DNA from: Terana coerulea
Lineage: Eukaryota > Basidiomycota > Agaricomycetes > Polyporales > Phanerochaetaceae
Length of the DNA stretch: 20,840 nt
Assembly: GCA_024811115.1 (NCBI GenBank)
Contig: JAKOGH010000180.1
Location: 1-20,840 of the forward strand
Direction of reading: 5' to 3'
Part shown: positions 20,101 to 20,840 of the stretch, in pieces
How positions within the stretch are numbered: the first letter of the stretch is position 1
Layout of the letters: every line of letters begins with the position of its first letter
Translations under genes and position numbers: made by a program
Notes under the pieces: model-generated
Databases searched by the model: none
What the model was told of the DNA's origin: nothing
Seen by the model: only the letters and a program-made list of their open reading frames with translations

Positions 20101-20811
20101 CTGTGGAAGTGCATCGTAGCGGGTATCGTTCCCTTCTATCGGGAGAGACACTGGACGCCGGCAGAGGTCCCCGGTCGTAGTCCACAGTAGAACCCACAGG
20201 AGGTCTCCCCAACCGTTCATGTTCCGGGCACTCATCTGCGTTCGCGGTCGCCTACCTTGGCTGGCGGCCCTTCGCACACTCCTTCAGGGCCTATGGTTGT
20301 ACGAGTCCACCGTTCGCCCACACGTTCACATTCACGTACACCGTCCGACCGATCTCCTAGTGTAATTCACGGCATCCCAAGATCGGAATCTGAGCATGAA
20401 GAGCCCAGGAGACGTCAACGACTGAGCCCTGAAATTCTCCACGTGCGTTCCCCTTCCCAGGTCTCCCGCCGCCCTCCTCGGACTGGTGGCCCGCCAACCA
20501 TTGTGGGATTCGATGAACCTGAGCGTATTCGACCTCAAGAACGCCTCCATGAACCTGAACACATCCGACCTCATGACCCATCGCAGCCGCAGGTGGTCAC
20601 TGTGCCCAGTCGCCGGACAAGACGAACACCCAGTGAAGGTCAGTTGGTAAATTAAATGTCATACACTACATCGCTTAACACGCCATGATAGTGTCTTACC
20701 AAGAGTATCCCTCCCATGCAACACCTCACGCCGGTGTGTAAACATTGAATCCCGTATTTACGACCGCTGATCTTGTATCCTCCAGGCGCATACGAGCCTT
20801 CGGCCACCTAG
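11137..20811 (+). CDS. Giant PH-domain, coiled-coil and Arg-Ser-repeat protein (about 2,990 aa)
   Basis: Exons: 11137-11272, 11332-12589, 12708-13072, 13139-15476, 15528-17213, 17274-17359, 17413-17499, 17547-17594, 17647-17833, 17888-20035, 20084-20638, 20692-20733, 20786-20811. Introns are 47-66 nt except the third junction (118 nt). Domain order: Ser/acidic N-terminus; PH domain (about residues 466-592); long Ser/Thr/Pro linkers with a DYxTAE repeat; coiled coils near 1421-1475, 1653-1710 and 1990-2065; Pro-rich part; RS tail from about 2380. The PH domain suggests phosphoinositide or membrane contact and the coiled coils suggest oligomerisation; function is unknown and no symbol is justified. 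The frame holds only if one base is missing at each of 14 places: 11678-11780, about 13440, about 13866, 14679-14682, 15843-15847, 16296-16299, about 16326, about 17359, 18129-18133, 18635-18638, 19016-19019, 19457-19461, 20131-20133 and 20217-20220. With these the length is exactly 2,992 codons. The stop at 20809-20811 is uncertain: a GTGAGT donor follows at 20817, so the gene may run past the window. Confidence 0.8.
12590..12707 (+). other. Double-length intron with two donor sites
   Basis: GTGAGT at 12590 and again at 12657; the shared acceptor TTAG ends at 12707. The first donor keeps the frame into the PH domain (GETGE then PLNIGLLWY). From the second donor the intron would be 51 nt, the usual size here, but retaining 12590-12656 brings an in-frame TAA. 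At 118 nt it is twice the usual length, so it may be two fused introns. Confidence 0.6.
12708..13153 (+). other. PH domain of the large protein
   Basis: Encoded by exon 3 and the first codons of exon 4. The opening GLLWYLNVHG is followed by FRWQRCQAVLYPHMLALTWI, the first strands of a PH fold in which the protein chain turns back with an exposed basic/aromatic surface. Then come RGTIMLDLLNC, a polar insert of about 35 residues, SPFHLMYDDGTERLGTDS, and the closing helix ERLAWINAIREALDR with the nearly invariant tryptophan. Strand order, the W in the last helix and the length (about 125 residues with insert) support the call. Which lipid it binds cannot be told from sequence. Confidence 0.8.
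14314..14505 (+). repeat. Degenerate DYxTAE protein repeat
   Basis: Five copies in frame: DYVTAEV (14314), DYITAEV (14362), DYDTAEV (14398), EYVTADI (14440) and DYETAQC (14482). Spacing is 16, 12, 14 and 14 residues, and Cys-Ser or Ser-Glu often follows. The DNA has diverged more than the protein, suggesting selection. Each copy offers an acidic-tyrosine site that could be a kinase or SH2/PTB-like docking motif. Confidence 0.65.
15687..15840 (+). other. First coiled-coil segment of the large protein
   Basis: The helix starts at VDDIDMLLDQLQQAEQA and continues to LLGDLLDEMRRREER, with leucines or isoleucines at heptad spacing and alternating charges. It follows about 950 residues of Ser/Pro linker. 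A second similar helix is at about 16390-16560 (DLLNDLRAKVDNL...LARIEGLLEVLL). A third spans exons 8 and 9 (VDQIIELLR...VAARVDQLRDLLLQAL). Confidence 0.65.
19105..19220 (+). repeat. 54-bp tandem duplication in the RS tail
   Basis: Units 19105-19158 and 19159-19212, then the first 8 nt of a third. They encode the same 18 residues (RSRSPYRDRPEYREGDRG). The three base differences (AGG/AGA, AGT/AGC, CGA/CGG) are all synonymous. Confidence 0.9.
19521..19790 (+). repeat. About 20-residue RS-PIVV-RTHR repeats
   Basis: Five SP-[IT]-V-[VI] units start at 19521, 19578, 19644, 19707 and 19761 (19, 22, 21 and 18 residues apart). The typical unit is RSRSRSPIVVRTGTRTHRT; alternate units carry VIEGDSRTHRRP or VVQGSSRTHRRS. 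Units 1 and 3 are nearly identical at DNA level (123 bp apart), so a two-unit block was duplicated. Weaker copies continue in exon 11 (RSPVVVHSRTHRRSP). Confidence 0.85.
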
Positions 20812-20840
20812 CCGTAGTGAGTACTTTTTTCTGTTTAGAA

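Larger units (their letters stand above)
18830..20480 (+). repeat. Arg-Ser (RS) repeat tail of the large protein
   Basis: Runs of SRSRSRSRSP recur from about 18836 (exon 10) to about 20370 (exon 11), interrupted by short hydrophobic links. RS tails in other proteins are SR-kinase substrates and mediate nuclear speckle or condensate association; whether this protein is nuclear is unknown. Three of the missing-base sites fall inside this tail, which hides it in single-frame translation. Confidence 0.8.

Overview
The window is nuclear DNA of a filamentous fungus, most likely an agaricomycete basidiomycete. Evidence: many short GT-AG introns (47-66 nt in nearly all cases) with CTAAC/CTAAT-type branch sites, GC- and CpG-rich exons, and a delta-9 desaturase fused to cytochrome b5. 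The species cannot be named from sequence alone. No tRNA, rRNA, CRISPR or bacterial feature was seen.

Layout. (1) 1-2070: promoter and five-exon gene for a stearoyl-CoA (delta-9) desaturase, with all three histidine boxes and a C-terminal cytochrome b5 domain. (2) 2071-3285: 3' region, then a promoter-like block (CCAAT box, palindrome, TATA) followed by a cluster of CCTCGC/GCGAGG palindromes and a tiny hydrophobic ORF. (3) About 3190-10190: a gene-poor, AT-rich, CpG-poor block that looks like decayed transposon DNA. It holds a broken reverse-strand ORF (5231-5909), a possible LTR (6683-7220), an intact but unrecognised 80-aa ORF (8276-8518) and a probable Copia-type fragment (9817-10017). (4) 10196-10581: a broken, possibly lipase-like exon pair. 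(5) 10582-11136: CpG-rich leader with a perfect CRE. (6) 11137-20811 or beyond: one very large 13-exon gene of about 2,990 residues. Its product has a Ser/Thr-rich N-terminus, a PH domain, long Ser/Pro-rich linkers, three coiled-coil stretches, a Pro-rich part and a long Arg-Ser repeat tail.

The most important reading note is that both genes can be read through only if single bases are missing from the given sequence: one in the desaturase and fourteen in the large gene. All fifteen shift the frame the same way and most fall in runs of C or G. All intron phases are otherwise consistent, and a duplicated 54-bp unit inside the large gene differs only at synonymous sites. I therefore read these as base-calling or assembly errors in functional genes, not as pseudogene damage.

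The two genes have no evident functional link. The desaturase acts in membrane lipid unsaturation at the ER. The PH/coiled-coil/RS protein is probably a lipid- or membrane-associated scaffold, but its function is unknown.
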